From JABMMZ01 sp040403495 (GTDB lineage: Bacteria; Bacteroidota; Bacteroidia; NS11-12g; UBA955): 64,000 bases of DNA. Each line of letters starts with the position of its first letter. Within the stretch, counting starts at the first letter, position 1. A model generated the notes under the pieces. It searched no databases, was not told the DNA's origin, and was given only the letters and a program-made list of their open reading frames with translations. This document shows positions 26,496 to 35,869 of this stretch, piece after piece. The translations under genes were made by a program, and so were the position numbers. The DNA is taken from positions 1-64,000 of the forward strand of contig JBBAKM010000014.1 of assembly GCA_040403495.1 (NCBI GenBank), given 5' to 3'.

Positions 26496-26551
26496 AGCCC
26501 TTAATTTGTTCGATTGTGATTTTTATCACATAGAATAATCGTTTATTTTAC

Positions 26552-26559
26552 TAATTTTG
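26552..26559 (+). promoter_or_regulatory. -7 promoter element of korAB
   Basis: TAATTTTG matches TAnnTTTG, 18 nt before the GTG start codon at 26578. Confidence 0.65.
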
Positions 26560-26577
26560 AACTCTTAATTTTATTTT

Positions 26578-28416
26578 GTGCAATCCAATCATTCATACAA
26601 GAATATCGTTGTAAAGTTTGCAGGAGATAGTGGAGATGGTGTTCAGTTGACTGGTACTCAGTTTGCCGAAACCAATGCATTGTTTGGAAACGATATTGCT
26701 ACTTTTCCCGATTTCCCCGCAGAAATTAGAGCGCCAATAGGTACCTTGCCAGGTGTTTCTGGTTATCAAATTCATTTCAGTAGTGAGTCGGTATTAACCC
26801 CCGGCGATTCATACGACGTGTTAGTAGCGCTCAATGCGGCTGCTCTGAAAGTTAATATCAAATTGCTAAAACCAAATGGAATAATCATCGTCAATAAAGA
26901 TGGTTTCGATTCTCGTAATCTACGTTTGGCAGGTATTTCGGAAAACGACCATCCTCTTACCAATGGTAGTTTGGATAATTTTACGGTTTACGAAGCCGAT
27001 ATTACCCAACTAACCAAAAAGGCAGTTTCTGAATTTAACTTAGGAAATAAGGAGTCAGAAAGATGTAAGAATATGTTTGTGTTGGGAATGGTGTATTGGT
27101 TGTTTGATAGAGAGATTCAAAATACCATTCAGTTTATTGAAAAAAGATTTTCTAAGAATGTAGATTTGATGAACGCGAATATTAAAGCGCTTCAAGCAGG
27201 TTATTTTTTCAGTGAAACATCAGAATTATTCAGTAGTCAATACCATATTGAAGCCGCCGAAACTCCGGCAGGACTTTACAGAAGTATTAATGGAAACCAA
27301 GCCACAGCGCTAGGGTTGCTTGCGGCTTCCGTAAAATCAAACATTCCTTTGTTTTTAGGTTCTTATCCTATAACACCGGCATCGGATATTTTGCACGAAT
27401 TGTCTAAGCACAAGGGGTATGATGTAATGACCTTTCAAGCGGAGGATGAAATAGCAGGTGTATGTGCTGCAATAGGCGCTTCGTATGCAGGTCATATTGG
27501 TATTACCACCAGTTCAGGTCCCGGAATTGCACTCAAAACAGAAGCCATCGGATTGGCAACAATGCTTGAACTTCCATTGGTTATTTGCAATATCCAAAGA
27601 GGAGGTCCCTCAACTGGTTTGCCGACTAAAACAGAGCAATCTGATTTACTTCAGGCGTTGTATGGCAGAAACGGAGAATGTCCTTTAGTAGTAATTGCCG
27701 CTTCATCACCTTCCGATTGTTATGAAATGGCCTATATGGCAGTTAAGATTTCATTGGAACACACAGTGCCTGTTATGTTTTTGAGCGACGGTTACATTGC
27801 CAATGGCGCACAACCTTGGAAAATAAAACAATTGGATGAATTGCCCGAAATTCAGTCGCACTTTATTACGCAAGTAAAAGAGGATGAGGTATACAGACCC
27901 TATCAAAGAGAAGAGAATCTGTCTCGTTTTCACGCTATCCCGGGTTCTGAAGGTATGACCCACAGAATAGGCGGCTTGGAAAAAGAAAATATTACAGGGA
28001 ATATCAGTTATGAAGGGGCTAACCATGAATTAATGGTGAAAATTAGGGCACAGAAAGTGGCCAATGTAGCGCACCAAATTCCTTTGATAGAATTTGACCA
28101 AGGAGATGAAAACTCAGATTGTTTGGTTATCGGTTGGGGCAGTACTTATGGAAGTATTTTTACAGCTGTTACTGAGTTAAAGGCAGAAGGTTTGAATGTG
28201 GCTCAATTGCATTTAAAATACATCAATCCTCTTCCGTTAAATTTTCACGAAAAACTTAAACCATTCAAACGTGTGTTTGTGGCTGAGTTAAACAACGGTC
28301 AATTGATAAAATTAATACGAGAACAATTTTTGATAGATGCTATAGGTATCAATAAAATTCAAGGTCAACCATTCAGTTTGCTTGAAATTAAAGAAACCAT
28401 CAAACAACATATTTAA
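26578..28416 (+). CDS. korA: 2-oxoacid:ferredoxin oxidoreductase, fused gamma-alpha subunit
   Basis: 612-aa subunit of a CoA-dependent 2-oxoacid (most likely 2-oxoglutarate) ferredoxin oxidoreductase. The N-terminal gamma domain begins VVKFAGDSGDGVQLTGTQF. The alpha (pyrimidine-binding) domain follows from about residue 235, with GSYPITPASDILHEL, FQAEDEIAGVCAAIGASYAG and TSSGPGIALKTEAIGLA; the C-terminal domain II has VIGWGSTYG. It begins with GTG, since no in-frame ATG lies near the N-terminal motif. Followed by korB after 4 nt. The gamma-alpha fusion is the normal form in Bacteroidota. Confidence 0.93.
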   Translation: MQSNHSYKNIVVKFAGDSGDGVQLTGTQFAETNALFGNDIATFPDFPAEIRAPIGTLPGVSGYQIHFSSESVLTPGDSYDVLVALNAAALKVNIKLLKPNGIIIVNKDGFDSRNLRLAGISENDHPLTNGSLDNFTVYEADITQLTKKAVSEFNLGNKESERCKNMFVLGMVYWLFDREIQNTIQFIEKRFSKNVDLMNANIKALQAGYFFSETSELFSSQYHIEAAETPAGLYRSINGNQATALGLLAASVKSNIPLFLGSYPITPASDILHELSKHKGYDVMTFQAEDEIAGVCAAIGASYAGHIGITTSSGPGIALKTEAIGLATMLELPLVICNIQRGGPSTGLPTKTEQSDLLQALYGRNGECPLVVIAASSPSDCYEMAYMAVKISLEHTVPVMFLSDGYIANGAQPWKIKQLDELPEIQSHFITQVKEDEVYRPYQREENLSRFHAIPGSEGMTHRIGGLEKENITGNISYEGANHELMVKIRAQKVANVAHQIPLIEFDQGDENSDCLVIGWGSTYGSIFTAVTELKAEGLNVAQLHLKYINPLPLNFHEKLKPFKRVFVAELNNGQLIKLIREQFLIDAIGINKIQGQPFSLLEIKETIKQHI

Positions 28417-28420
28417 CAAA

Positions 28421-29440
28421 ATGGAATTAACAGAAATCCAATCCCCTTTTTTTACATCAAAGGATTTAGAGACCGACCAAGAAGTGAGATGGTGTCCCGG
28501 TTGTGGTGATTATGCCATTTTGAAAAGCGTTCAAAATGTATTGCCTGAACTTGGGGTTCCTAAGCATCAGTTTGTTTTTATATCTGGTATAGGTTGTTCA
28601 TCACGTTTCCCTTATTACATGGATACTTATGGCATGCATTCCATTCACGGAAGGGCTGCTGCTATTGCTACAGGTGTTAAGTTAGCTAATCCCGAACTTA
28701 GTGTTTGGATGATAACAGGCGATGGTGATAGTTTGAGCATAGGTGGAAATCATTTGATACACACACTCAGAAGAAATCCAGACATCAATATTTTATTGTT
28801 TAACAATGAAATCTATGGGTTAACCAAAGGTCAGTTTTCCCCAACTAGTCACGTTGGGCAAATTACCAAATCATCTCCAATGGGAGTTGCCGACAGTCCA
28901 TTTAATCCTTTGGCTTTAGCTTTAGGAGCTGGCTCTACTTTTGTGGCCCGAACGATGGACAGGGACTTAAAACATCAGCAATTGATGTATAAAAGAGCTT
29001 ATTTTCACAAAGGGACTTCATTGGTGGAAATTTACCAGAATTGCAATGTGTTTAATGATGGTGCTTTTGATGTTTTTACAGCCAAAGGAAGCAAGCCTGA
29101 AACGACCTTGTTTTTGACACATGGGCAGCCGCTTGTGTTTGCAGAAGGAACTAAGGGTATAATGTTACAGGGGCTCACTCCCGTAATTGTTGAGTTAGAT
29201 AAAGTTGATAAAGATGATTTGTGGATACACGATGAACAAGATTTAACCAAAGCGCATTTGCTTTCACAGTTTTTTGAAAAAGAGCATTTCCCACGTCCTT
29301 TTGGCGTAATTTATGCCATAGAAAATAAACCTGTTTTTAATGAAGTTATGAAGCAGCAAATTGTTGACAGCAAAATAGAAAATAAGGAATTGGCATTCAG
29401 TAAATTACTCAAATCTTCGAGCAGTTGGGAAATTAAGTAG
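28421..29440 (+). CDS. korB: 2-oxoacid:ferredoxin oxidoreductase, beta subunit
   Basis: 339-aa thiamine-pyrophosphate-binding subunit. WCPGCGDYAILKSVQ near residue 23 supplies cysteines that, with GIGCSSRFPYYM, contribute to the single 4Fe-4S cluster. The TPP motif is GDGDSLSIGGNHLIHTLRRN followed by NNEIYGLTKGQFSPTS. ATG 28421 is chosen because it starts just after the korA stop codon. With korA it forms a two-subunit enzyme that reduces ferredoxin, usable for oxidative decarboxylation or, given reduced ferredoxin, carboxylation. Confidence 0.94.
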   Translation: MELTEIQSPFFTSKDLETDQEVRWCPGCGDYAILKSVQNVLPELGVPKHQFVFISGIGCSSRFPYYMDTYGMHSIHGRAAAIATGVKLANPELSVWMITGDGDSLSIGGNHLIHTLRRNPDINILLFNNEIYGLTKGQFSPTSHVGQITKSSPMGVADSPFNPLALALGAGSTFVARTMDRDLKHQQLMYKRAYFHKGTSLVEIYQNCNVFNDGAFDVFTAKGSKPETTLFLTHGQPLVFAEGTKGIMLQGLTPVIVELDKVDKDDLWIHDEQDLTKAHLLSQFFEKEHFPRPFGVIYAIENKPVFNEVMKQQIVDSKIENKELAFSKLLKSSSSWEIK

Positions 29441-29487
29441 AGTTTAATTTTTAATTTTTTATTATGTTTGAAGATTAATTTAATAAC

Positions 29488-31440
29488 ATGGTAAAATATT
29501 TTATACTCTCGTTGTCATTTCTATTTTGTTTTTTTAAATCATCTGCACAAGATACCATTAAGGTAAATACCCACAATAAAGTGGTGATTAAAACCAATCC
29601 TTCGGTTGGACATACTTATTATTCTTCATGGGGAACTTTTCCTGCAAAGGATGTCTCATACCGTAAAGTGTATTTGTATTTAGAATTTGGTTGTGCACCT
29701 GGTTTGAGATGTGGAGAGTGGGATTATTTAAACCATATTTATATTGGAAAAAAAGGAGGAGTTAATGGCGATAGTTTGCATTATGAATTGGCAAGATTTA
29801 TTACACCTTATGGTTTTTACTGGAACAGTAGTCAAAATTGGAAGCATGGTTGGATCTTTGATGTGACTGAATTTTCTGATATTTTGCATGATTCGGTTCA
29901 AATTTTATATAAACACACAGGTTATGAGTCAAACACAGACAGAGGTTGGACAGTAACATTGGATTTTAATTTTGTAAAAGGAGAGGCTGCGCTTATTCCT
30001 ATGGGATACCAAAGTTTACACAATGTGAATGCGCCTTATGGTAATCCAAACAGAACCTTCGAAAGCGTAGTGACTGACAAGTCGTTTCAAGTGCCTGTTG
30101 GTGCAGATTATACTGATATTATGACCTTGCAAACGGGGCATGGAATGGATCAGCAGCAGAATTGTGCTGAATTTTGTTCCAAAAGAAGAACGTTGAAATT
30201 AAACGATCAAGTGATTTCAGAAAAAAATATTTGGAGAGATGATTGTGGTTTTAACAGCTTATTCCCTCAAGCAGGAACATGGGTTTACGACCGTGCCGGA
30301 TGGTGTCCTGGAGCGCCTGTTTACGCCGATCATGTTTATTTGCCAACCGCAGCAGGTTCCAATAATACACTCGCTTTTAACATGGAAGCCTACACAAACA
30401 CGGTAGGAGGAAGTGCTAATTATTCTATTTCTTCTTACGCATTTTTCTATAAAAACAATCAGAAACAAGTTGATGCCAGCGTAGATAGAATACTTTCTCC
30501 ATCTACAGAATTTGAAAGCTCTAGATTGAACCCTACTTGTGGTGCTCCAATAATTAGAGTAAAAAATATGGGCAAAGAAACCATTACTTCTTTGGATTTT
30601 GAATATGGCAAAGTTGGTGGCTCATTGCAAAAAATATGGGTGCCTTGTAATATCAAACCATTTGAGACTCAAGTTTTAACTTTAGAAGCGGTTTACAATT
30701 GGACTGGTGCTAGTAATCAATTTGTGGTTAATGTTACCAAAGTAAATAGCAAAGAAGATGAATATCGCAAGGACAATGTTGCTTACAGTACTATTGCCAA
30801 TGCACCTGTGACGCCAAATGCTATTGTTGTTTTATTGAAAACAAATAGCGCTCCGTCAGAAAATTCATATACGATTAAAGACGCTTGGGGTAAAGTTATT
30901 CGTAATAAATCTGGTTTTGCGCCTAATACAATTTACAGAGATACCGTTTATTTAGATAACAATGTGTGTTATTCATTTGAGTTTTCAGACGAGGGGCAAG
31001 GTCCAAGCAATAACCCATTGAATGAAGATGGTATAGAATGGTGGGCTAATTCTGGCGATGGCGCAGGCTATGTTCAATTAAGACGTTTGTCTAACAATGC
31101 GATGTTGAGGAATTTCCTTTCAGATTTCGGAACTAAACATATTTACAACTTCACAAGTTCATATTCTATGTCAACGGATGCGCCTGAGATGGGCCAATCA
31201 ATGGAGTTGTTTGTGTTTCCAAATCCTGCTCACAATGAAGTTAATTTACACATAGAATCAGCCAATAATGGTTTGTTTCAAGTAAGTATAGTTGATGTAA
31301 CAGGTAAAGAAGTTTACAAACGCGAAGGTCAATCAAACAGTGAAGATATTCAAGTTACCAACTTAGCAAAAGGGGTTTATACAGCCATTGTAAACAAAGA
31401 TGGGGTTGTATTGACTAAAAAGTTTGTGGTATTGGATTAA
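29488..31440 (+). CDS. PNGase F-like secreted protein with T9SS sorting domain
   Basis: 650 aa: signal peptide (MVKYFILSLSFLFCFFKSSAQ), two peptide-N-glycosidase F domains (about 25-330), a beta-rich region and a type A T9SS domain (about 575-650: VFPNPAHNEVNLHI, VSIVDVTGKEVYKREG, LAKGVYTAIV). The family's motifs align well with PNGase F: CGEWDYLNHIYI (D79, equivalent to D60), ELARFITPYG, NCAEFC (E228, equivalent to E206) and TWVYDRAGWCPGAPV. The position I align with catalytic E118 is H143 in LYKHTG. It may thus be a divergent amidase or a binding protein. The alignment is from memory of the family. A glycoprotein-directed surface role fits either way. Confidence 0.85.
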   Translation: MVKYFILSLSFLFCFFKSSAQDTIKVNTHNKVVIKTNPSVGHTYYSSWGTFPAKDVSYRKVYLYLEFGCAPGLRCGEWDYLNHIYIGKKGGVNGDSLHYELARFITPYGFYWNSSQNWKHGWIFDVTEFSDILHDSVQILYKHTGYESNTDRGWTVTLDFNFVKGEAALIPMGYQSLHNVNAPYGNPNRTFESVVTDKSFQVPVGADYTDIMTLQTGHGMDQQQNCAEFCSKRRTLKLNDQVISEKNIWRDDCGFNSLFPQAGTWVYDRAGWCPGAPVYADHVYLPTAAGSNNTLAFNMEAYTNTVGGSANYSISSYAFFYKNNQKQVDASVDRILSPSTEFESSRLNPTCGAPIIRVKNMGKETITSLDFEYGKVGGSLQKIWVPCNIKPFETQVLTLEAVYNWTGASNQFVVNVTKVNSKEDEYRKDNVAYSTIANAPVTPNAIVVLLKTNSAPSENSYTIKDAWGKVIRNKSGFAPNTIYRDTVYLDNNVCYSFEFSDEGQGPSNNPLNEDGIEWWANSGDGAGYVQLRRLSNNAMLRNFLSDFGTKHIYNFTSSYSMSTDAPEMGQSMELFVFPNPAHNEVNLHIESANNGLFQVSIVDVTGKEVYKREGQSNSEDIQVTNLAKGVYTAIVNKDGVVLTKKFVVLD

Positions 31441-31449
31441 TGGAATTTA

Positions 31450-31469
31450 AAAATGGATTTATCCATTTT
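31450..31469. terminator. Possible bidirectional terminator
   Basis: AAAATGGA and TCCATTTT form an 8-bp stem with a 4-nt loop between the convergent PNGase F-like and rmuC genes. The stem is AT-rich and overlaps the rmuC stop codon, so it is a weak candidate. Confidence 0.45.
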
Positions 31470-32892
31470 CATCTTCTAACTCATCCTCAATTCCCAAAAC
31501 TTCATTGCTTTTATCAAAAGTTAATGACTGTACATTTTTGAGTTGTCTGCCTATCGCCCTTGTTCTTATTTCGGCACTTTCTATCACATTTGAAGCCTCT
31601 TGTAGTTTCTTTTTGGTTTTGACAAGTACGTCACCAAATTTGCTAAACTCTGTTTTTACTGCTCCCAACAAATCCCAAACTTCACTGCTTCGTTTTTCGA
31701 TGGCTAGTGTGCGGAATCCCATTTGTAAACTGTTTAAAAGTGCACTCAATGTTGTTGGTCCTGTGATGGTGATTTTATATTCTTTTTGCAATTGCTCAAA
31801 CAATCCCGGCGTTCTTAATACCTCGCCAAATAAACTTTCGTAAGGTAAAAACATGATGCCATATTCTGTAGTATTGGGTGGATCAATGTATTTTTCTCTG
31901 ATGTCTTGTGCATTTTTGCGAATGCCTCTGATAAAGGCTTTTCTGTATTCTTCAATTTTTTCAATATCGCCTTTGTCGTATGCCTCAACCAAAGATTCGT
32001 AATCCTCTTTTGGAAATTTTGAATCGATAGGTAGCCACAAGCTCTTATCTAAATTATTGCCATTTGGCATTTTTATAGCAAACTCAACCACTGCACCGCT
32101 ACCCACTTTGGTTTTTACGTTTTTCTCATATTGTTCGTTTGTCAACAAATCTTCAATGATGTTTTGTAGTTGGTATTCCCCTAAAACGCCTCTTGATTTT
32201 ACATTGCTCATTACTTTTTTGAGGTCGCCTACACTTGTTGCCAAATGTTGCATTTCGCCCAATCCTTTGTGAACAGCCTCCAATCGTTCACTCACTTGTT
32301 TGAATGATTCACCCAGTCGTTTTTCAAGTGTTTCATTCAGTTTTTCATCCACCGTTTTGCGCATTTCTTCGAGCTTTTTCTCATTGCCTTCTTGCATGTT
32401 TTTAACATTGCTTTCCAAACTCAGTTTTATCTCTTTTAGTTTTTCGCTTGTCTCTACGCTTTGGTTTTTTTGTTGCAACTGAAAATCAGTAAACTGTAGT
32501 CTCAAACTTTCTCTGTACTCTTTGAGAGAGTTGTTCAGGTCGAGCTTTAGTTTTTCTATGTTTTCGCCCAATTCTTTGCGATTGTCTTTGTTGTTAGAAT
32601 CAATATTTTCCTGAAAAGATTTCAATTGCGTTAAGGTTTGACTTAAAAAAGACTGGATTTGAGCGTTCAGTTCAGTGCGTGTGTCTTTAAAAGCCGTGTT
32701 ATTTTCGCTTCTATTGTTTGAAAACTCAATTTTTAAATGTTGTTCAATTTTGTCAATTTGTTGGGCAATGGCTAATGAGTTTAAGTCATTTTGATTGGGT
32801 TGTAATTGCTTCTTTATTTGCAAAATTAATACGAGTCCAAAAATGCCTATGACAGCAAAAGCAATGAGAATTATTAGTTGTAAAGTTGTCAT
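31459..32892 (-). CDS. rmuC: DNA recombination protein RmuC homolog
   Basis: 477 aa. One N-terminal membrane helix (LQLIILIAFAVIGIFGLVLILQI), a long coiled coil (about 45-215), then the RmuC nuclease-like domain (about 215-430): MSNVKSRGVLGEYQLQNIIED, LPIDSKFPKEDYE, YGIMFLPYESLFGEVL and TITGPTTLSALLNSLQMGFRTL. RmuC limits inversions at short inverted repeats and has been implicated in antiphage and DNA-processing roles. A minus-strand -7 box (TAAGTTTG, 32918-32925) lies 25 nt upstream of the chosen ATG at 32892. Confidence 0.93.
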   Translation of the reverse strand: MTTLQLIILIAFAVIGIFGLVLILQIKKQLQPNQNDLNSLAIAQQIDKIEQHLKIEFSNNRSENNTAFKDTRTELNAQIQSFLSQTLTQLKSFQENIDSNNKDNRKELGENIEKLKLDLNNSLKEYRESLRLQFTDFQLQQKNQSVETSEKLKEIKLSLESNVKNMQEGNEKKLEEMRKTVDEKLNETLEKRLGESFKQVSERLEAVHKGLGEMQHLATSVGDLKKVMSNVKSRGVLGEYQLQNIIEDLLTNEQYEKNVKTKVGSGAVVEFAIKMPNGNNLDKSLWLPIDSKFPKEDYESLVEAYDKGDIEKIEEYRKAFIRGIRKNAQDIREKYIDPPNTTEYGIMFLPYESLFGEVLRTPGLFEQLQKEYKITITGPTTLSALLNSLQMGFRTLAIEKRSSEVWDLLGAVKTEFSKFGDVLVKTKKKLQEASNVIESAEIRTRAIGRQLKNVQSLTFDKSNEVLGIEDELEDENG

Positions 32893-32917
32893 TTTTAAAA
32901 ACAATTTTTTTAGATAA

Positions 32918-32925
32918 CAAACTTA
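32918..32925 (-). promoter_or_regulatory. -7 promoter element of rmuC
   Basis: Read on the minus strand the sequence is TAAGTTTG, matching TAnnTTTG, 25 nt upstream of the rmuC start. Confidence 0.55.
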
Positions 32926-33025
32926 ATTATTAAACAAGTTATTTCATAATTAACTTTAAAATGTTGATGCGGTTTTACTCTCAGGTTCTCCTAAATAAAA
33001 TGTTAAAGAACAAACAAAATCAATG

Positions 33026-33033
33026 TATATTTG
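33026..33033 (+). promoter_or_regulatory. -7 promoter element of the carotenoid operon
   Basis: TATATTTG matches TAnnTTTG, 14 nt upstream of ATG 33048. It decides the crtZ start, because a longer frame from 32961 would begin upstream of the promoter. Confidence 0.6.
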
Positions 33034-33047
33034 TATTGTTTTTAGTT

Positions 33048-33512
33048 ATGTCAATCATATTAAATAGTTTAATTATAATAGTTGGTTTTTTGTTAATGGA
33101 GGGAGTTGCTTGGTTTACCCATAAATACATCATGCATGGATTTATGTGGTCATGGCATAAGAGTCACCACGAACCTCGCAAGGGTAAATTCGAGAAGAAT
33201 GATTTATTCGGAATTGTGTTTGCCTTTGTGTCTGCAGGGCTTATGATTAGCGGCTCTTGGGGTGATATAGATTGGAAGTTTTATTTAGGTATTGGAATTT
33301 TATTATACGGTTTGGCTTATTTTTTAGTTCACGATGTGTTTGTTCACCAAAGGTTACCTTTGTTAAAAAGAACAAACAACGCCTATTTTCAAGCAATGCG
33401 TTTTGCGCACAAAATCCATCACAAAGTCTCGTCGAAAGAGGGTGCTGAAGCATTTGGATTTTTATTTGTAAGCAAAAAGTATCTTAACAAATTTAAGCAT
33501 AAACAAAAATGA
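33048..33512 (+). CDS. crtZ: Beta-carotene hydroxylase (CrtZ type)
   Basis: 154-aa membrane di-iron hydroxylase that adds 3-OH groups to beta-ionone rings (beta-carotene to zeaxanthin). It carries the histidine clusters of the fatty acid hydroxylase superfamily: HKYIMH, HKSHH, and HKIHH near the C-terminus, with HDVFVHQR between. Start ATG 33048 (MSIILNSLIIIVGFLLMEGV) matches the normal length of flavobacterial CrtZ. It overlaps the crtI start by 4 nt (ATGA), giving tight coupling in a crtZ-crtI-crtB operon. Confidence 0.92.
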   Translation: MSIILNSLIIIVGFLLMEGVAWFTHKYIMHGFMWSWHKSHHEPRKGKFEKNDLFGIVFAFVSAGLMISGSWGDIDWKFYLGIGILLYGLAYFLVHDVFVHQRLPLLKRTNNAYFQAMRFAHKIHHKVSSKEGAEAFGFLFVSKKYLNKFKHKQK

Positions 33513-34993
33513 GTAAAAAAATAGTTGTTATAGGAAGTGGATTTGCGGGACTGACAAGTGCCTCTTATTTGGCAAAACAAGGTCATCAAGTTACGTTGTT
33601 GGAAAAAAATGACCAAGTTGGTGGTCGTTGCAGAAAATGGGAAACAGAAGGCTTTACCTTTGATATGGGTCCAAGTTGGTATTGGATGCCCGAAGTATTC
33701 GAAAATTTTTTCAAGGATTTTGGTTACAAGGTTTCTGATTTTTACGAATTACTAAGGCTCGACCCTGCCTACCGCATCTATTTTACCAATAATGAACAAA
33801 TTGATATTCCCGCAAGTTTAGATGAGTTGGTGAATGAATTTGAAAAAAGAGAAAAAGGAAGTGGGGTTAAATTAAGAGCATTTTTGAAAGATGCTGAATA
33901 CAAGTACCATACTGCCATGTCAGATTACGTTAACCGTTTGTCTGATTCAATTTTTGAGTTCGTAGAACCCCGTTTAATCATCAAATCCTTCCAACTGAGC
34001 TTGTTTTCTTCTCTAAGAAAAGCAGTTAGAAAAGAGTTTAAAAATCCATTATTGGTGAGTTTGCTTGAGTTTCCTGTTTTGTTTTTAGGGTCAACCCCAG
34101 ACAATACACCTGCCATGTACAGCATGATGAATTATGCCGATTTGGTTAAAGGAACTTGGTTTCCCAAAAAAGGAATGGTTCAAATATCAGAAGCCTTTGC
34201 AAGCGTAGCAAAAAGTCAAGGGGTTACTATTTTGCTTAACAAAGCCGTGACACATATTCGTGTAGAGAATTCCAAAACAGTAGGAGTGGAAGTGGGAGAT
34301 GAGTTTTATGAGGCAGACATTGTGGTTGCAGGAAGTGATTATCATTTTACAGAACAAACGCTTTTAGACAAGCAACACCGTGTGTATGATGAAAAATATT
34401 GGGAATCACGAACGATGTCCCCAAGTTCTTTATTGTATTACGTTGGTATCAATACTAAACTTAAAGAAGTATTGCATCACAACTTGTTTTTCGATGAAGA
34501 TTTTGAGCAGCATGCCGTTGAGATATACAAAGAGCCAAAATGGCCAAGCAAACCTTTGTTTTATTTGTGTGTGTCAAGCAAATCTGACCCAACTTGTGCT
34601 CCCGAAGGGTATGAGAATTTATTCTTTTTGATTCCTTTAGCCCCAGGTTTGGAGGATTCTGAAGCATTAAGAGAAACGTATTTTCAAACCATGACAAAGC
34701 GTCTTAAAGAAAAATCGGGAATTGATATCAATGAACATATAGTTGTAAAACGCTCATTTGCAATGAATGATTTCGAAAAAGATTACAATTCATACAAAGG
34801 CAATGCTTATGGATTGGCAAACACATTATTGCAAACGGCTTTTTTAAAACCAAAGATTAAGTCGAAAAAGGTTAAAAACCTGTTTTATACAGGTCAGTTA
34901 ACTGTACCCGGGCCAGGGGTTCCACCTGCCATTATAAGTGGGCAAATTGTAGCTGGAGAAATTGAAAAAATGCTAAAATTGAGTCAGTTATAA
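33509..34993 (+). CDS. crtI: Phytoene desaturase
   Basis: 494-aa FAD-dependent enzyme converting phytoene to lycopene. The N-terminal Rossmann motif is IVVIGSGFAGLTSASYLAKQG, with VTLLEKNDQVGGRCRKW after it. DMGPSWYWMPEVFENFF is typical. The C-terminal CrtI signature is LFYTGQLTVPGPGVPPAIISG. Full length. Middle gene of the carotenoid operon; crtB follows after 39 nt. Confidence 0.95.
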   Translation: MSKKIVVIGSGFAGLTSASYLAKQGHQVTLLEKNDQVGGRCRKWETEGFTFDMGPSWYWMPEVFENFFKDFGYKVSDFYELLRLDPAYRIYFTNNEQIDIPASLDELVNEFEKREKGSGVKLRAFLKDAEYKYHTAMSDYVNRLSDSIFEFVEPRLIIKSFQLSLFSSLRKAVRKEFKNPLLVSLLEFPVLFLGSTPDNTPAMYSMMNYADLVKGTWFPKKGMVQISEAFASVAKSQGVTILLNKAVTHIRVENSKTVGVEVGDEFYEADIVVAGSDYHFTEQTLLDKQHRVYDEKYWESRTMSPSSLLYYVGINTKLKEVLHHNLFFDEDFEQHAVEIYKEPKWPSKPLFYLCVSSKSDPTCAPEGYENLFFLIPLAPGLEDSEALRETYFQTMTKRLKEKSGIDINEHIVVKRSFAMNDFEKDYNSYKGNAYGLANTLLQTAFLKPKIKSKKVKNLFYTGQLTVPGPGVPPAIISGQIVAGEIEKMLKLSQL

Positions 34994-35032
34994 AACTTTT
35001 TAAAATTATTCTTGTTTAAATATTAAAGTAAT

Positions 35033-35869
35033 ATGTTTGAGATTTACGAAAAAACTTCCATTGATTGTAGTAAAAAAACTACCAACAATTATAGCACGTC
35101 CTTTTCTTTAGGGATTAAAATGATAAGCAAAAGCCATCGTTGGGCCATTTATGGTATTTATGGTTTTGTGCGTTTAGCAGATGAAATTGTTGATACTTTT
35201 GACAGAGAAGACAAAGCAGAGTTGTTAGCTGAATTCAAAGCTGATACCTACAAAGCTATTGAAAAAGGAATAAGCTTAAATCCAATTTTGCACTCTTTTC
35301 AGAAAGCTGCCAATCAGTTCGGTATTGGTAAGGATTTAATTGAACCTTTCTTTAACAGTATGGAAACGGATTTGGGTAAGCAAACATACAACCGTGGACA
35401 GTATGATGAATATATTTATGGTAGTGCAGAAGTAGTTGGCTTAATGTGTCTTAAGGTGTTTTGCGACGGAAAAGAAGGGTTATACCAACAGTTGGTAAGT
35501 CCAGCCAGATCATTAGGTGCCGCTTTCCAAAAGGTTAATTTTTTGAGAGATATTAAAAGTGATGTTGAAGACAGAGGTCGCGTTTATTTTCCAACTTTGA
35601 ATTTAGCGGAGTTTGATGAGTCGGTAAAAAGACAAATTATTATGGAAGTTAAGGCTGATTTTGACCAAGCACATGTTGGAATAAAACAATTACCATTAAG
35701 TTGTCGTTTTGGTGTTTATACAGCTTACCGCTATTACTTAAGATTGCTTGATAAAATTGAACGCGTCAATGCTGCTGAAGTTTTAGAAAAAAGAATTAGA
35801 GTTGCCAATACCGAAAAAGTGGCTTTGTTAGCCCGTTCTTATGTTAAGTTCAAATTCAATGTTTTGTAA
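35033..35869 (+). CDS. crtB: Phytoene synthase
   Basis: 278-aa prenyl transferase condensing two geranylgeranyl diphosphates into phytoene. The Asp-rich Mg2+-binding motifs are RLADEIVDTFD (D50 and D54) and NFLRDIKSDVEDRGRVYFP. The start of the family is recognisable in TTNNYSTSFSLGIKM. Its last codons overlap the start of a small secreted-protein gene by 11 nt. No lycopene cyclase gene is in the window, so ring formation must be encoded elsewhere. Confidence 0.95.
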   Translation: MFEIYEKTSIDCSKKTTNNYSTSFSLGIKMISKSHRWAIYGIYGFVRLADEIVDTFDREDKAELLAEFKADTYKAIEKGISLNPILHSFQKAANQFGIGKDLIEPFFNSMETDLGKQTYNRGQYDEYIYGSAEVVGLMCLKVFCDGKEGLYQQLVSPARSLGAAFQKVNFLRDIKSDVEDRGRVYFPTLNLAEFDESVKRQIIMEVKADFDQAHVGIKQLPLSCRFGVYTAYRYYLRLLDKIERVNAAEVLEKRIRVANTEKVALLARSYVKFKFNVL

